From assembly GCF_039541875.1 (NCBI RefSeq), contig NZ_BAABHB010000008.1, positions 186,001 through 250,000 of the forward strand: a DNA stretch of 64,000 bases. The letters are read 5' to 3'. Numbering within the stretch: the first letter of the stretch is position 1; each line of letters starts with the position of its first letter. This document shows positions 1 through 7,767 of this stretch, piece after piece. The translations under genes and the position numbers were made by a program. The notes below the pieces were generated by a model. It was not told the origin of the DNA. It did not search any database and worked only from the letters and a program-made list of their open reading frames with translations. Source of the DNA: Nibrella viscosa. GTDB lineage: Bacteria; Bacteroidota; Bacteroidia; Cytophagales; Spirosomataceae.

Positions 1-481
1 CATCCGAACCGGAATCCGGCTCCGTCAGACAGTAAGCGGCTTTCCACTCACCGGTTGCCAGTTTTGGCAGGTACTTGGCTTTCTGCTCGTCGTTACCGTA
101 GTAGACAATCGGCAGCGTCCCAATACCCGTGTGGGCCGACAGGGCCACAGAAAACGAATGGCCGGCACCCGTAACTTCAGCTACCAGCATAGAGGTGTTG
201 AAGTTCATGCCGAACCCGCCGTACTCTTCCGGCACCGATGTGCCCAGCAGACCCAGCTCGCCGGCTTTGTCCATCAGTGAGGATATCAGTTCCGGCGATT
301 TGGCTTTATCAATTTCTTCCAGACGCGGCCAGATTTCCTTCTCCAGGAATTCCCGGCAGGTAGCGGCAATCATCCGCTGCTCTTCAGTGAACTCTTCGGG
401 AATGAACACCTGCGAAGCGTCAGTCTCTTTAATCAAAAACTCACCGCCCTTGATAGAAGCTTTGTTGTCGGTTGCAATCAT
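1..481 (-). CDS. Acyl-CoA dehydrogenase, N-terminal part (cut by window edge)
   Basis: The frame is open from an ATG at 481 down to the window edge, about 160 codons, so the C-terminal part lies outside. The translation starts MIATDNKASIKGGEF. It contains the N-terminal helical domain of acyl-CoA dehydrogenases (EEFTEEQRMIA, GTSVPEEYGGFGMNF) and runs into the conserved flavin-side motif (YCLTEPDSGSD) at the edge. Enzymes of this family oxidise acyl-CoA to enoyl-CoA with FAD in beta-oxidation. The thiolase gene lies just upstream on the same strand, which supports that pathway. Two copies of a palindromic operator-like site sit upstream of the start codon. The family is clear; chain-length specificity cannot be told. 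Confidence 0.9.
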   Translation of the reverse strand, partial: MIATDNKASIKGGEFLIKETDASQVFIPEEFTEEQRMIAATCREFLEKEIWPRLEEIDKAKSPELISSLMDKAGELGLLGTSVPEEYGGFGMNFNTSMLVAEVTGAGHSFSVALSAHTGIGTLPIVYYGNDEQKAKYLPKLATGEWKAAYCLTEPDSGSD

Positions 482-504
482 GGCTATAGATAAATGAGTT
501 TATT

Positions 505-522
505 TGTTATGCGTGCATACTA
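505..522. promoter_or_regulatory. Operator-like palindrome, copy 1
   Basis: The sequence is TGTTATGCGTGCATACTA, with arms TATGC and GCATA around two bases. It lies 24 bp upstream of the acyl-CoA dehydrogenase start. It matches the copies at 552-569 and 1929-1946 except in the two central bases and one flanking base. Inferred to be a repressor site for beta-oxidation genes. Confidence 0.6.
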
Positions 523-551
523 ATATATCACAAAGGAATAGAAAAAAATAA

Positions 552-569
552 TAGTATGCAAGCATAATA
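552..569. promoter_or_regulatory. Operator-like palindrome, copy 2
   Basis: The sequence is TAGTATGCAAGCATAATA, which is copy 1 in inverse orientation. It lies about 70 bp upstream of the acyl-CoA dehydrogenase start, 47 bp from copy 1. Two sites in one promoter region suggest cooperative repression or looping; this is inference. Confidence 0.6.
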
Positions 570-610
570 TTGTATTATTTTTCTGTTACGCAGCTACATG
601 CCGAAATATG

Positions 611-648
611 AAAAAGCCCTGTTCAAAGCAGATGAAACAGGGCTTTTT
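611..648 (-). terminator. Intrinsic terminator after thiolase gene
   Basis: A 13-bp perfect stem (AAAAAGCCCTGTT with AACAGGGCTTTTT) with a 12-base loop and T-runs on both sides. It lies 17 bp past the thiolase stop codon, and separates the thiolase transcript from the acyl-CoA dehydrogenase promoter. Confidence 0.85.
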
Positions 649-665
649 CATTTAACAGCCAACTA

Positions 666-1844
666 TCAGTTTAGGACTTCGTAAATACCGGCTACGCCCT
701 GACCACCGCCTACGCAAGCCGATACCATACCGTACTTCTGACTGTTCCGCTGCATTTCATCGATCAGCTGCACCGACAGTCGGGCACCGGTAGAGCCCAG
801 CGCGTGACCCAGAGCAATGGCTCCGCCGTTCGGGTTAATCTTGCTGCGGTCCAGGTCCAACTCCTGAATTACCGCCAGCGATTGAGCCGCAAACGCTTCG
901 TTCAGTTCAATCAGTTCAATATCATCCTGCTTCAGCCCGGCTTTCTGCAACGCCAGCGGAATAGCCGCTACCGGACCGATTCCCATGATACGGGGCTCCA
1001 CCCCAGCCGTTGCGTACGACATCATCCGCGCCTTCGGCTTTAGACCAAGTTCGTTCACCAGCCGCTCCGACATGACAAGGACGAAAGCCGCCCCGTCGGA
1101 CGTCTGCGACGAGTTACCGGCCGTTACAGAACCACCGGCGGCAAATACCGGTTTCAGTTTCGCTAGTGCTTCGGCGGTTGTATCGGCACGGGGACCTTCA
1201 TCTTTAGCGACCGTCCATTCCCGGCTTTTCTTCTTACCGGCTTCATTATCAAAGTAGGTTTCCTTCACCGAAATGGGTACAATCTGGTCGTCAAACTTGC
1301 CGTTTTGCTGAGCGGCTAAGGCTTTCTGATGCGATTCATAGGCGAATTCATCCTGCGCGTCGCGGCTGATTTTGAACTGCTCAGCTACCTGCTCGGCTGT
1401 CAGACCCATCCCGATATAATAATCCGGGTGCTTCTGCGCGATTTCGTAGTTCAGGGCTGTTTTCCAGCCCATCACCGGCACCAGCGACATTGATTCGGTA
1501 CCGCCGGCTATGATACAATCGGCCAGACCCGCGTGGATCTTTGCCGAAGCAATGGCAATAGCCTCCAGACCGGAGCCGCAGTAACGGTTAATAGTCATAC
1601 CCGGCACACTGTTTGGCAATGACAGCAGCGAGATGTAACGGGCAATCTGCATACCCTGTTCAGCCTCGGGTACAGCATTACCCACAATCAGGTCTTCTAC
1701 ACGAGCGGGGTCAAGCTGCGGTACCTGCTGCAATAGATGTTTAATTACTTCAGCCGCCATGTCGTCGGGTCGGGTGAATCGTAACCCGCCCCGTGGGGCT
1801 TTGCCAACGGCTGTCCGATATCCGGCTACTACGTATGCATCCAT
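666..1844 (-). CDS. Acetyl-CoA acyltransferase (thiolase)
   Basis: A full-length 392-residue thiolase. It shows the active-site nucleophile region (NRYCGSGLEAIA, near residue 90), the GNSSQTSDGAA segment, the LNEAFAAQ motif, and the C-terminal NPNGGAIALGHALGSTG and CVGGGQG motifs carrying the catalytic His and Cys. The family cleaves 3-ketoacyl-CoA to acetyl-CoA plus a shortened acyl-CoA, the last step of beta-oxidation, or runs the reverse condensation. The acyl-CoA dehydrogenase gene lies next on the same strand but beyond a terminator, so the two are probably separate transcripts sharing an operator. A degradative FadA role is favoured over biosynthetic PhaA by this context. Confidence 0.93.
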   Translation of the reverse strand: MDAYVVAGYRTAVGKAPRGGLRFTRPDDMAAEVIKHLLQQVPQLDPARVEDLIVGNAVPEAEQGMQIARYISLLSLPNSVPGMTINRYCGSGLEAIAIASAKIHAGLADCIIAGGTESMSLVPVMGWKTALNYEIAQKHPDYYIGMGLTAEQVAEQFKISRDAQDEFAYESHQKALAAQQNGKFDDQIVPISVKETYFDNEAGKKKSREWTVAKDEGPRADTTAEALAKLKPVFAAGGSVTAGNSSQTSDGAAFVLVMSERLVNELGLKPKARMMSYATAGVEPRIMGIGPVAAIPLALQKAGLKQDDIELIELNEAFAAQSLAVIQELDLDRSKINPNGGAIALGHALGSTGARLSVQLIDEMQRNSQKYGMVSACVGGGQGVAGIYEVLN

Positions 1845-1928
1845 ATCTGGTTTAGTTGTTGGTATTGTCTGATTTTCTTACTGCAATAACAAAATTTTTC
1901 CGGGAAAAATCACACCGGTTGAGCAGAA

Positions 1929-1946
1929 TATTATGCAAGCATACTA
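1929..1946. promoter_or_regulatory. Operator-like palindrome, copy 3
   Basis: The sequence is TATTATGCAAGCATACTA, 84 bp upstream of the thiolase start codon. It is the same 18-mer found twice upstream of the acyl-CoA dehydrogenase gene. Shared placement before two beta-oxidation genes argues for one common regulator. Confidence 0.6.
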
Positions 1947-1992
1947 TCGGAGTTGGGATTTGGTAGATTAAAAGGATTTACAGGATAAACGA

Positions 1993-2020
1993 AAAGAGGC
2001 TACCGGGTGATAGCCTCTTT
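1993..2020 (-). terminator. Intrinsic terminator of the nuo operon
   Basis: Ten-base arms AAAGAGGCTA and TAGCCTCTTT around an 8-base loop, beginning 24 bp past the nuoJ stop codon. On the minus strand the stem ends in a T-run. It closes the complex I operon after nuoJ. Confidence 0.8.
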
Positions 2021-2044
2021 AAGAATGTATGCTTAATTGTTTTT

Positions 2045-2563
2045 TCAGAAATGGCGTTCGCCGGCCTCTCGTTTGCCGAGCATAACGGCCCCGACCATAG
2101 CAACCAGGAACAGGACAGACGCTAATTCAAACGGCAGCAGATAATCGGTGTACAGCACTTTGCCAAGACTCTCAACCAGACCGACCTGCGAATTGTACTC
2201 CATAGGGTTGAACGTGTCTATCTGAGCCACGCGGAAAATAGCCAGCAAGAGGATCATCAGCACCCCGCCTACGACCACGGCCGCCATCTTGGTCATGTTT
2301 GTCTTTGATTCTTCATCATCTTTCCGAAGATTCAGAAACATAATCGTAAACAGGAAGAGTACCATAATGGCACCGGCGTACACAATGATATTAACGGCGG
2401 CCAGAAACTGCGCATTGAGCAGGATATAATGCCCGGACAGGCAGAAGAACGTGCCAATGAGTGCCAGTACGCTGTGAATGGGGTTGCGGGCCGTAACAAC
2501 GGTAATGGCGCTTAGCAGCGTGATACCGGTCAGGACGTAAAATAGAATTTCGGTAGTTTTCAT
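2045..2563 (-). CDS. nuoJ: NADH-quinone oxidoreductase subunit J
   Basis: A 172-residue hydrophobic protein with about five membrane segments. It matches NuoJ, a membrane-arm subunit of respiratory complex I (FYVLTGITLLSAITVV, NPIHSVLALIGTFF, VYAGAIMVLFLFTIMFLN). It is the last gene of the nuo cluster here. The usual next genes (nuoK, L, M, N) are absent, and a terminator follows directly. The 65-bp gap to nuoI holds a terminator-like hairpin, so its expression may be lower than that of the upstream genes. Confidence 0.93.
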   Translation of the reverse strand: MKTTEILFYVLTGITLLSAITVVTARNPIHSVLALIGTFFCLSGHYILLNAQFLAAVNIIVYAGAIMVLFLFTIMFLNLRKDDEESKTNMTKMAAVVVGGVLMILLLAIFRVAQIDTFNPMEYNSQVGLVESLGKVLYTDYLLPFELASVLFLVAMVGAVMLGKREAGERHF

Positions 2564-2571
2564 GCCAAAAC

Positions 2572-2613
2572 GTATAAAGAAGAAAGCCTGACCCGCTCAG
2601 GGGCAGGTCAGGC
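2572..2613 (-). terminator. Terminator-like or attenuator hairpin between nuoI and nuoJ
   Basis: Perfect 8-bp arms GCCTGACC (2586-2593) and GGTCAGGC (2606-2613). On the minus strand the stem is followed by a T-rich tail (TTTCTTCTTT). It lies inside the operon, after the nuoI stop and before nuoJ. It could attenuate or stabilise the upstream message. Confidence 0.55.
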
Positions 2614-2628
2614 AGGTCGGTAGCTCTA

Positions 2629-3192
2629 CTAGGTAGCGGCTCGGGATAAAGTGGGCTCGGTTGGCGTGGCCTTTACGTCCGTATTGGTCCGGATGTATCG
2701 GTCGTCCAGTTGCTCTACCAGCTTATCTTTGCCGTAAATCACATCGTCGCGCTCAGTAAAAACCGGTACAAAGCGGTCGTGACGGAGGTAGATTGCCTGC
2801 TTGGGACAAGCCTCCTCGCACAAACCGCAAAAGATGCAGCGCAGCATATTAATTTCGTACACGGCTGCGTATTTCTCCTCCCGGTACAACTCTTCTTCCC
2901 CCTTCCGGCGTTCGGCGGCTACCATAGAGATGGCTTCGGCCGGGCAGGCTACGGCGCACAGGCCGCAGGCGGTACAGCGCTCCCGGCCTTCTTCATCGCG
3001 CTTCAGTACGTGATGGCCTCGAAACACCGGTCCCAGGTACCGCTTTACTTCCGGATACTGGATGGTCGGCTTCTTCTGGAAGAAGTGTTTTATGGTAATC
3101 GCCAGTCCTTGAGCAATGGCCGGCAGGTACATCCGCTCGGCCAATGTCATCTCTTTGTTACTGACGTGTTTTGATCTATTGGTTAACTGCAT
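2629..3192 (-). CDS. nuoI: NADH-quinone oxidoreductase subunit I (two 4Fe-4S ferredoxin)
   Basis: Carries two typical ferredoxin motifs, CTACGLCAVACP and CIFCGLCEEACP, each with the CxxCxxCxxxCP pattern that binds the N6a and N6b clusters of complex I. The open frame extends to 3291, but that extension overlaps nuoH by 86 bp. The ATG at 3192 (start MQLTNRSKH) has AAAGGAAA just upstream and lies 13 bp after the nuoH stop, so I place the start there, giving 187 residues. The C-terminal tail is Thr/Pro-rich. Confidence 0.92.
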   Translation of the reverse strand: MQLTNRSKHVSNKEMTLAERMYLPAIAQGLAITIKHFFQKKPTIQYPEVKRYLGPVFRGHHVLKRDEEGRERCTACGLCAVACPAEAISMVAAERRKGEEELYREEKYAAVYEINMLRCIFCGLCEEACPKQAIYLRHDRFVPVFTERDDVIYGKDKLVEQLDDRYIRTNTDVKATPTEPTLSRAAT

Positions 3193-3205
3193 AGCTTTCC
3201 TTTTT

Positions 3206-4366
3206 TTAAGACCGCTGCGGACTTGTACTAACCTGCCGGCGCGGAGCTTTGATGGCGTTCGTAGCCGCCAGTACAACCATAACAATGACAATCAGCCAGG
3301 TTGCGTATTTGATGTTATACAGCAGTCCCAGGCCGGTAATCACGATATTCAGGATCGACAGCGGAATCAGGCTTTTCCAGCCCAGGTTCATCAACTGATC
3401 ATAGCGGAACCGCGGAACCGTCCAGCGAATCCACATGAAAAAGAAGATGAAGAAGAATATCTTGGCAAATAAGGCGATGGTACCAATCAGCGTAGCCAGG
3501 TTATGCCCAACCACCGCGCCCAGCGAACCCGTCAGCGTTTCGCGAACCCAGTCCATACCTGGATAATGGAAACCACCAAAATATAGGGTAGCAATCACCG
3601 CCGACGATACAAACATATTGATGTACTCGGCAAACAGGTAAAAGCCCAGTTTCATGGAGCTGTACTCGGTGTGGTAACCACCCACCAGTTCAGTCTCACA
3701 CTCCGGCAGGTCGAACGGGGTCCGGTTACACTCGGCAAAGGCACAGGTCAGGAAAATGATGAAGCCCAGGGGCTGCGTAAAAACATTCCACTCAAAGAAG
3801 CTGGCCTGCTCGCTGACAATATGCCGCAGTGACAGTGAACCCGTCATCATCAGAATGGCGATAATCGACATACCCAGGGCAATTTCGTAGCTGATGTTCT
3901 GCGAGGCTGCCCGAATGGCGCCCAGCAACGAAAATTTATTGTTGGAAGCCCAGCCACCCACCATGATGCCGTATACCCCCAGTGATACCACGCCAAAGAT
4001 GTACAAAATACCAATGTTCACTTCGATTCCCTGCACCGGCACCAGGGTATCTTCATACCGGATACTCTCTCCGAAGGGAATTACCGCGCTTGACATCAGG
4101 GCGGTCAGCATGGCCAGACAGGGACCCAAAATAAACAGCCATTTGTTGGCCTTCGATGGAATGAAGTCTTCTTTGAAGAACATCTTACCGGCATCGGCCA
4201 GAGGCTGCAACAGGCCAAACGGACCCGCCCGGTTTGGACCCAGACGGTCCTGCAAAAAACCGGCAACCTTCCGCTCGGCGTAGGTCGAGTACATGGCAAT
4301 CAGCAACGTCAGACCAAAGACGACGAGGATGATGATTGCCTTAATGATTAATTCCGTTAGGTTCAT
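3206..4366 (-). CDS. nuoH: NADH-quinone oxidoreductase subunit H
   Basis: A 386-residue polytopic membrane protein with the family's conserved segments (AERKVAGFLQDRLGPNRAGP near residue 30, FAECNRTPFDLPE, ELVGGYHTEYSSMKLGFYLF). NuoH forms the quinone-chamber floor where the peripheral arm joins the membrane arm of complex I. It lies 14 bp after nuoG and 13 bp before nuoI, so all three are surely cotranscribed. The length is slightly above the usual 330-360 because of a basic C-terminal tail. Confidence 0.95.
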   Translation of the reverse strand: MNLTELIIKAIIILVVFGLTLLIAMYSTYAERKVAGFLQDRLGPNRAGPFGLLQPLADAGKMFFKEDFIPSKANKWLFILGPCLAMLTALMSSAVIPFGESIRYEDTLVPVQGIEVNIGILYIFGVVSLGVYGIMVGGWASNNKFSLLGAIRAASQNISYEIALGMSIIAILMMTGSLSLRHIVSEQASFFEWNVFTQPLGFIIFLTCAFAECNRTPFDLPECETELVGGYHTEYSSMKLGFYLFAEYINMFVSSAVIATLYFGGFHYPGMDWVRETLTGSLGAVVGHNLATLIGTIALFAKIFFFIFFFMWIRWTVPRFRYDQLMNLGWKSLIPLSILNIVITGLGLLYNIKYATWLIVIVMVVLAATNAIKAPRRQVSTSPQRS

Positions 4367-4380
4367 GATATAGGGTCGTC

Positions 4381-5463
4381 TTACGGTTCTGGTTCGTTGG
4401 CCGAGGGTAATTTGGCAAAGCGTTCGGCCGGCAACTGCCGAATGGCCAGTTGAGAAGTATCCCGCTTGTCGTCAACCTGCTTATACTGGCTGGCGGCCAG
4501 CTTGAGGCCAAAATCCGGCTTTTTCAGGTCACCCCGGTATTTGTTGGCTGAAATTACAGAGCCACGGGCAATTTTGGTTGGTCCTTCAATAACCCAGTCG
4601 CTCGTCTGCTTCTTTTCGAATCGGCAGGTGTTGCAGATGAATTCGGTAACCTCGTTCCACTCGTTCTTACGGGCCGTTACGCGGATTACCTCTTCGCCCC
4701 GATACCATAGCGTTACCTTACCTGAGCAGGTTGGGCAGTCGCGGTGCGCATCAACCGGTTTGGTAAACCATACCCGATTCTTGAAACGATACGTTTTGTC
4801 GGTCAAGGCACCTACCGGGCATACATCGATGACGTTGCCGGAGAAGTCGTTGTCTACGGCTTTCTCGATATAAGTGCTGATTTCGGCGGCATCACCCCGG
4901 CCTAATACACCGTGAACGCGCTTGTTGGTGATCTGGTCGGCAGTGTACACGCAACGGTAACACAGGATGCAGCGCGTCATGTGCAGTTGAATGTACGGAC
5001 CAATATCGTGCTTCTCAAACGTCCGGCGATCCTCCTCATAGCGGGTAGTCGCCAAACCATGATTAAAGGCAAAATTTTGCAGGTCACACTCACCGGCCTG
5101 ATCGCAGACCGGGCAGTCGAGCGGGTGGTTCAAGAGTAGAAACTCGACAATCCCTTTACGGGTATCCAGCACCTGCTGGTTGGATTTGTTTTCCACCACC
5201 ATACCATCCTGCACGGGTGTGATGCACGAGGCCACCAGCTTCGGCATCGGGCGCGGATCTTTGGCCGACCCGGCAGCTACCTTCACCAGACAGGCCCGGC
5301 ACTTACCCCCGCTGCCTTTCAGCGGCTGGTAATAACACATGGCCGGTGGGGCCACATCGCCACCGATTTTCCGGGCCGCCTGCAAAATGGTCGTACCCGG
5401 CTCCACCTCGACTTCAATGCCATCAATGGTGACTGTATATAGTTGCGGCTTATTTTCTTCCAT
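4381..5463 (-). CDS. nuoG: NADH-quinone oxidoreductase subunit G, short form
   Basis: A 360-residue protein with the N-terminal 2Fe-2S ferredoxin domain (CYYQPLKGSGGKCRACLVKV), the His-containing cluster region (HPLDCPVCDQAGECDLQ) and a 4Fe-4S site (MTRCILCYRCV). A later Cys group (DCPTCSG, FICNTC) follows. It ends soon after and lacks the large molybdopterin-oxidoreductase-like C-terminal domain found in the roughly 900-residue enterobacterial NuoG. Short forms are, to my knowledge, usual in Bacteroidota, so this is not read as a truncation. It passes electrons from NuoF to NuoI within the peripheral arm. Confidence 0.9.
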   Translation of the reverse strand: MEENKPQLYTVTIDGIEVEVEPGTTILQAARKIGGDVAPPAMCYYQPLKGSGGKCRACLVKVAAGSAKDPRPMPKLVASCITPVQDGMVVENKSNQQVLDTRKGIVEFLLLNHPLDCPVCDQAGECDLQNFAFNHGLATTRYEEDRRTFEKHDIGPYIQLHMTRCILCYRCVYTADQITNKRVHGVLGRGDAAEISTYIEKAVDNDFSGNVIDVCPVGALTDKTYRFKNRVWFTKPVDAHRDCPTCSGKVTLWYRGEEVIRVTARKNEWNEVTEFICNTCRFEKKQTSDWVIEGPTKIARGSVISANKYRGDLKKPDFGLKLAASQYKQVDDKRDTSQLAIRQLPAERFAKLPSANEPEP

Positions 5464-5496
5464 TTTATTTTTCTCTGATAAAGCGTTTTTGCGGCT

Positions 5497-6837
5497 TTAC
5501 ACTAAGGCCATTTCGCCTTTATACACTGCACCGGGCTGAGTTGCTTCCTGCGGATGCGTAACGTGCCACTCAAACTCCTCGCGGAAGTGACGAATCGCGC
5601 TCGCTACCGGCCAGGCTGCTGCATCGCCTAGTGGGCAAATCGTATTTCCTTCAATTTTCCGGGCAACATCTACCAGCAGGTCAATGTCATGCATATGGCC
5701 GTGACCATGTTCAATCCGGTGGAGTACCTTCTCCATCCAGCCTGTTCCTTCCCGGCAGGGACTGCACTGACCACAAGACTCGTGGTGGTAGAACCGCGAG
5801 AAGTTCCAGGTATTCCGGACAATACAGGCTGTTTCGTCAAATACGATAAAGCCACCGGATCCCAGCATCGTTCCCGTCTGGAAACCGCCGTCGGACAGCG
5901 ATTCGTAGGTCATCAGGCGCGGTTCGCCATTGGCCAGCTTCAGAATTAGGTTAGCCGGCAGAATGGGTACCGACGAGCCACCCGCTACTACCGCTTTCAG
6001 GTAGTGACCATCGCGGATACCGCCACACCACTCATCGGAATAGATGAACTCTTCAACTGGTACGCCCAATTCAATTTCGTATACCCCCGGCTTTTTGATA
6101 TGGCCGGACGCTGAAATCAGCTTGGTACCTGTACTGCGGCCGATACCCACAGCGGCATATGCATCGCCACCGTTGTTGATAATCCAGGGTGTAGTCGCAA
6201 TAGACTCTACGTTGTTTACCACCGTCGGAGACTGGTACAAACCCTTTACGGCCGGGAACGGCGGCTTATTCCGGGGGTTACCCCGCTTGCCTTCCAGCGA
6301 TTCCAGCAGGGCTGTTTCTTCTCCGCAGATATAGGCCCCACCACCCGGTTGCACAATCAGTTCCAGATCGTAGCCGCTGCCGAGGATGTTCTTGCCTAAA
6401 AAACCTTTTGCTTTTGCTTCTTCAATCGCCCGCTCCAGGATGTGAATGACGTACATCAACTCCCCGCGAACGTAGATGAAGGATTTATTGGCCCCCAGCG
6501 CAAAGCTGGAAACAATCATGCCCTCAATAAGCAAATGCGGTATATGCTTCATCAGGTAGTGGTCCTTAAAGGTACCCGGCTCCGATTCGTCGGCGTTGCA
6601 GACGAGGTAGCGGGGTACACCTTCAGGCTTGGCCAGGAAGCTCCACTTCATCCCCATCGGGAAGCCGGCACCACCCCGACCACGCACACCTGATTTTTTT
6701 ACTTCTTCAACCACCTCTTCGGGCGTCATAGTCTTAAGCGCCTTCTCAACGGCGGTGTAGCCCCCCTGCTTCCGGTAGCCATCAAAAGTCTCGATGCCGG
6801 GGACGTTGATATGTTCGAGCAGAATCTTTTTTCCCAT
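5497..6837 (-). CDS. nuoF: NADH-quinone oxidoreductase subunit F (NADH/FMN-binding)
   Basis: A 446-residue full-length NuoF. It shows the FMN/NADH-binding glycine-rich motif GRGGAGFPMGMKW (near residue 54), the nucleotide-site segment GGGAYICGEETALLESLEGK, and the N3 4Fe-4S motif CGQCSPCREGTGW with the distal Cys in NTICPLGDAAAW. It takes hydride from NADH and hands electrons to the iron-sulfur chain. It lies 9 bp after nuoE and 33 bp before nuoG. Confidence 0.96.
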   Translation of the reverse strand: MGKKILLEHINVPGIETFDGYRKQGGYTAVEKALKTMTPEEVVEEVKKSGVRGRGGAGFPMGMKWSFLAKPEGVPRYLVCNADESEPGTFKDHYLMKHIPHLLIEGMIVSSFALGANKSFIYVRGELMYVIHILERAIEEAKAKGFLGKNILGSGYDLELIVQPGGGAYICGEETALLESLEGKRGNPRNKPPFPAVKGLYQSPTVVNNVESIATTPWIINNGGDAYAAVGIGRSTGTKLISASGHIKKPGVYEIELGVPVEEFIYSDEWCGGIRDGHYLKAVVAGGSSVPILPANLILKLANGEPRLMTYESLSDGGFQTGTMLGSGGFIVFDETACIVRNTWNFSRFYHHESCGQCSPCREGTGWMEKVLHRIEHGHGHMHDIDLLVDVARKIEGNTICPLGDAAAWPVASAIRHFREEFEWHVTHPQEATQPGAVYKGEMALV

Positions 6838-6846
6838 TGTTACGGC

Positions 6847-7347
6847 TTATTTCGACAGGTCACTAATGATTTCGTCGACGCGCTCATTTGTCAGATGCGT
6901 GTAGTACTTCTCCCGAATCTGGAATACCGGCCCCATGCCACAGGCGGCCAGGCACTCAACCTCTTTCAGGGTGAACAGGCCATCGGCGGTCGTTTCACCG
7001 GCGTTGATACCCAGTTTTTGTTTTAAGTAGGCGTATACTTCTTCGCCACCCATCAGGCAGCAAGGCCCGGTGCGGCAGTATTCAATGACGTGTTTGCCCA
7101 CCGGGTCCAGATGGAACATGGTATAGAAGGTAGCTACCTCATATACCTCAATCGGCTGGATGTCGAGCATCCGGGCAACGTAATCCATTACCTCCGGACT
7201 CAGCCAGCCCCATTGCTCCTGCGCCACGTGCAGCAACGGCAGCAGCGCCGATTTTTGCTTCCCTTCCGGGTAGCGGGCAATTATTTCTTTCGCTTTCGCC
7301 AGGCGTTCCGGCGTAAACTGTACGGTGTTTTGCGTTTCGGTTGTCAT
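6847..7347 (-). CDS. nuoE: NADH-quinone oxidoreductase subunit E (2Fe-2S)
   Basis: A 166-residue thioredoxin-like 2Fe-2S protein. The four cluster cysteines are visible in CRTGPCCLMGG and CLAACGMGP. NuoE carries the N1a cluster and packs against NuoF. Between it and nuoD lies a HicA/HicB pair rather than the usual direct nuoD-nuoE junction; the gap to hicB is only 9 bp, so nuoE must be read through the toxin-antitoxin genes unless an internal promoter lies within them. Confidence 0.95.
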   Translation of the reverse strand: MTTETQNTVQFTPERLAKAKEIIARYPEGKQKSALLPLLHVAQEQWGWLSPEVMDYVARMLDIQPIEVYEVATFYTMFHLDPVGKHVIEYCRTGPCCLMGGEEVYAYLKQKLGINAGETTADGLFTLKEVECLAACGMGPVFQIREKYYTHLTNERVDEIISDLSK

Positions 7348-7356
7348 ATAGACTAA

Positions 7357-7569
7357 TTATGCAAATACCATCACCTCGGCCTCCGAACTCGGCGTCGGTA
7401 TTGGTAGTCCTTCTTCCTGTAAGCCTTCAATATGGAATTGAATGGCCTCATATATTAACTGCTCGGCTTGTTCACGGGTAGCACCCGTGGCTACGCAGCC
7501 AGGCAGGTCAGGTACGTAAGCGCCATATCCTGAATCTGACTTTTCCAAGATTACCAGAAACTTTGTCAT
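7357..7569 (-). CDS. hicB: HicB-family antitoxin, short form
   Basis: A 70-residue protein with the HicB partial RNase H-like fold pattern (FLVILEKSDSGYGAYVPDLPGC, ATGATREQAEQLIYEAIQFHIE). HicB proteins bind and neutralise HicA. This one ends after the fold and has no C-terminal HTH or ribbon-helix-helix DNA-binding domain, so it is unlikely to act as an autorepressor. That fits placement inside an operon driven by another promoter. Its start overlaps the hicA stop by 4 bp, the usual translational coupling for such pairs. Confidence 0.85.
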   Translation of the reverse strand: MTKFLVILEKSDSGYGAYVPDLPGCVATGATREQAEQLIYEAIQFHIEGLQEEGLPIPTPSSEAEVMVFA

Positions 7570-7763
7570 CGTTCAATCTGCGCTTGCTTGTAAATACTAT
7601 TTAGGGTTCCCGGCGGTACAGTATCCGATAAGCTGTGATAAGTCACGGTTACCAAACCCTTCTTTTCGGGATGTTTATACTGTTTATGGCTTCCTTTCTG
7701 TCTTACCAGATGCCAGCCATCCTCCTCAAGAATTTTGATGACCTCCCGAAACTTGACCGCCAT
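7566..7763 (-). CDS. hicA: HicA-family mRNA interferase toxin
   Basis: A 65-residue protein with the HicA double-stranded-RNA-binding-like fold. It shows the conserved pattern FREVIKILEEDGWHLVRQKG and the catalytic-type GSH motif (GSHKQYKH). Active HicA cleaves mRNA in a ribosome-independent way. It starts 4 bp after the nuoD stop and ends 4 bp inside hicB, so it is fully embedded in the complex I operon. All key residues look intact. Confidence 0.87.
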   Translation of the reverse strand: MAVKFREVIKILEEDGWHLVRQKGSHKQYKHPEKKGLVTVTYHSLSDTVPPGTLNSIYKQAQIER

Positions 7764-7767
7764 TTAA

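Noticed and set aside
3193..3291. N-terminal extension of nuoI overlapping nuoH
   Set aside because: The extension would overlap nuoH by 86 bp and has no NuoI similarity. The ATG at 3192 has a purine-rich site upstream.
4381..5463. NuoG as a truncated or broken gene
   Set aside because: All iron-sulfur motifs of the N-terminal part are present, the frame is clean, and short NuoG is, as far as I know, normal in this phylum.
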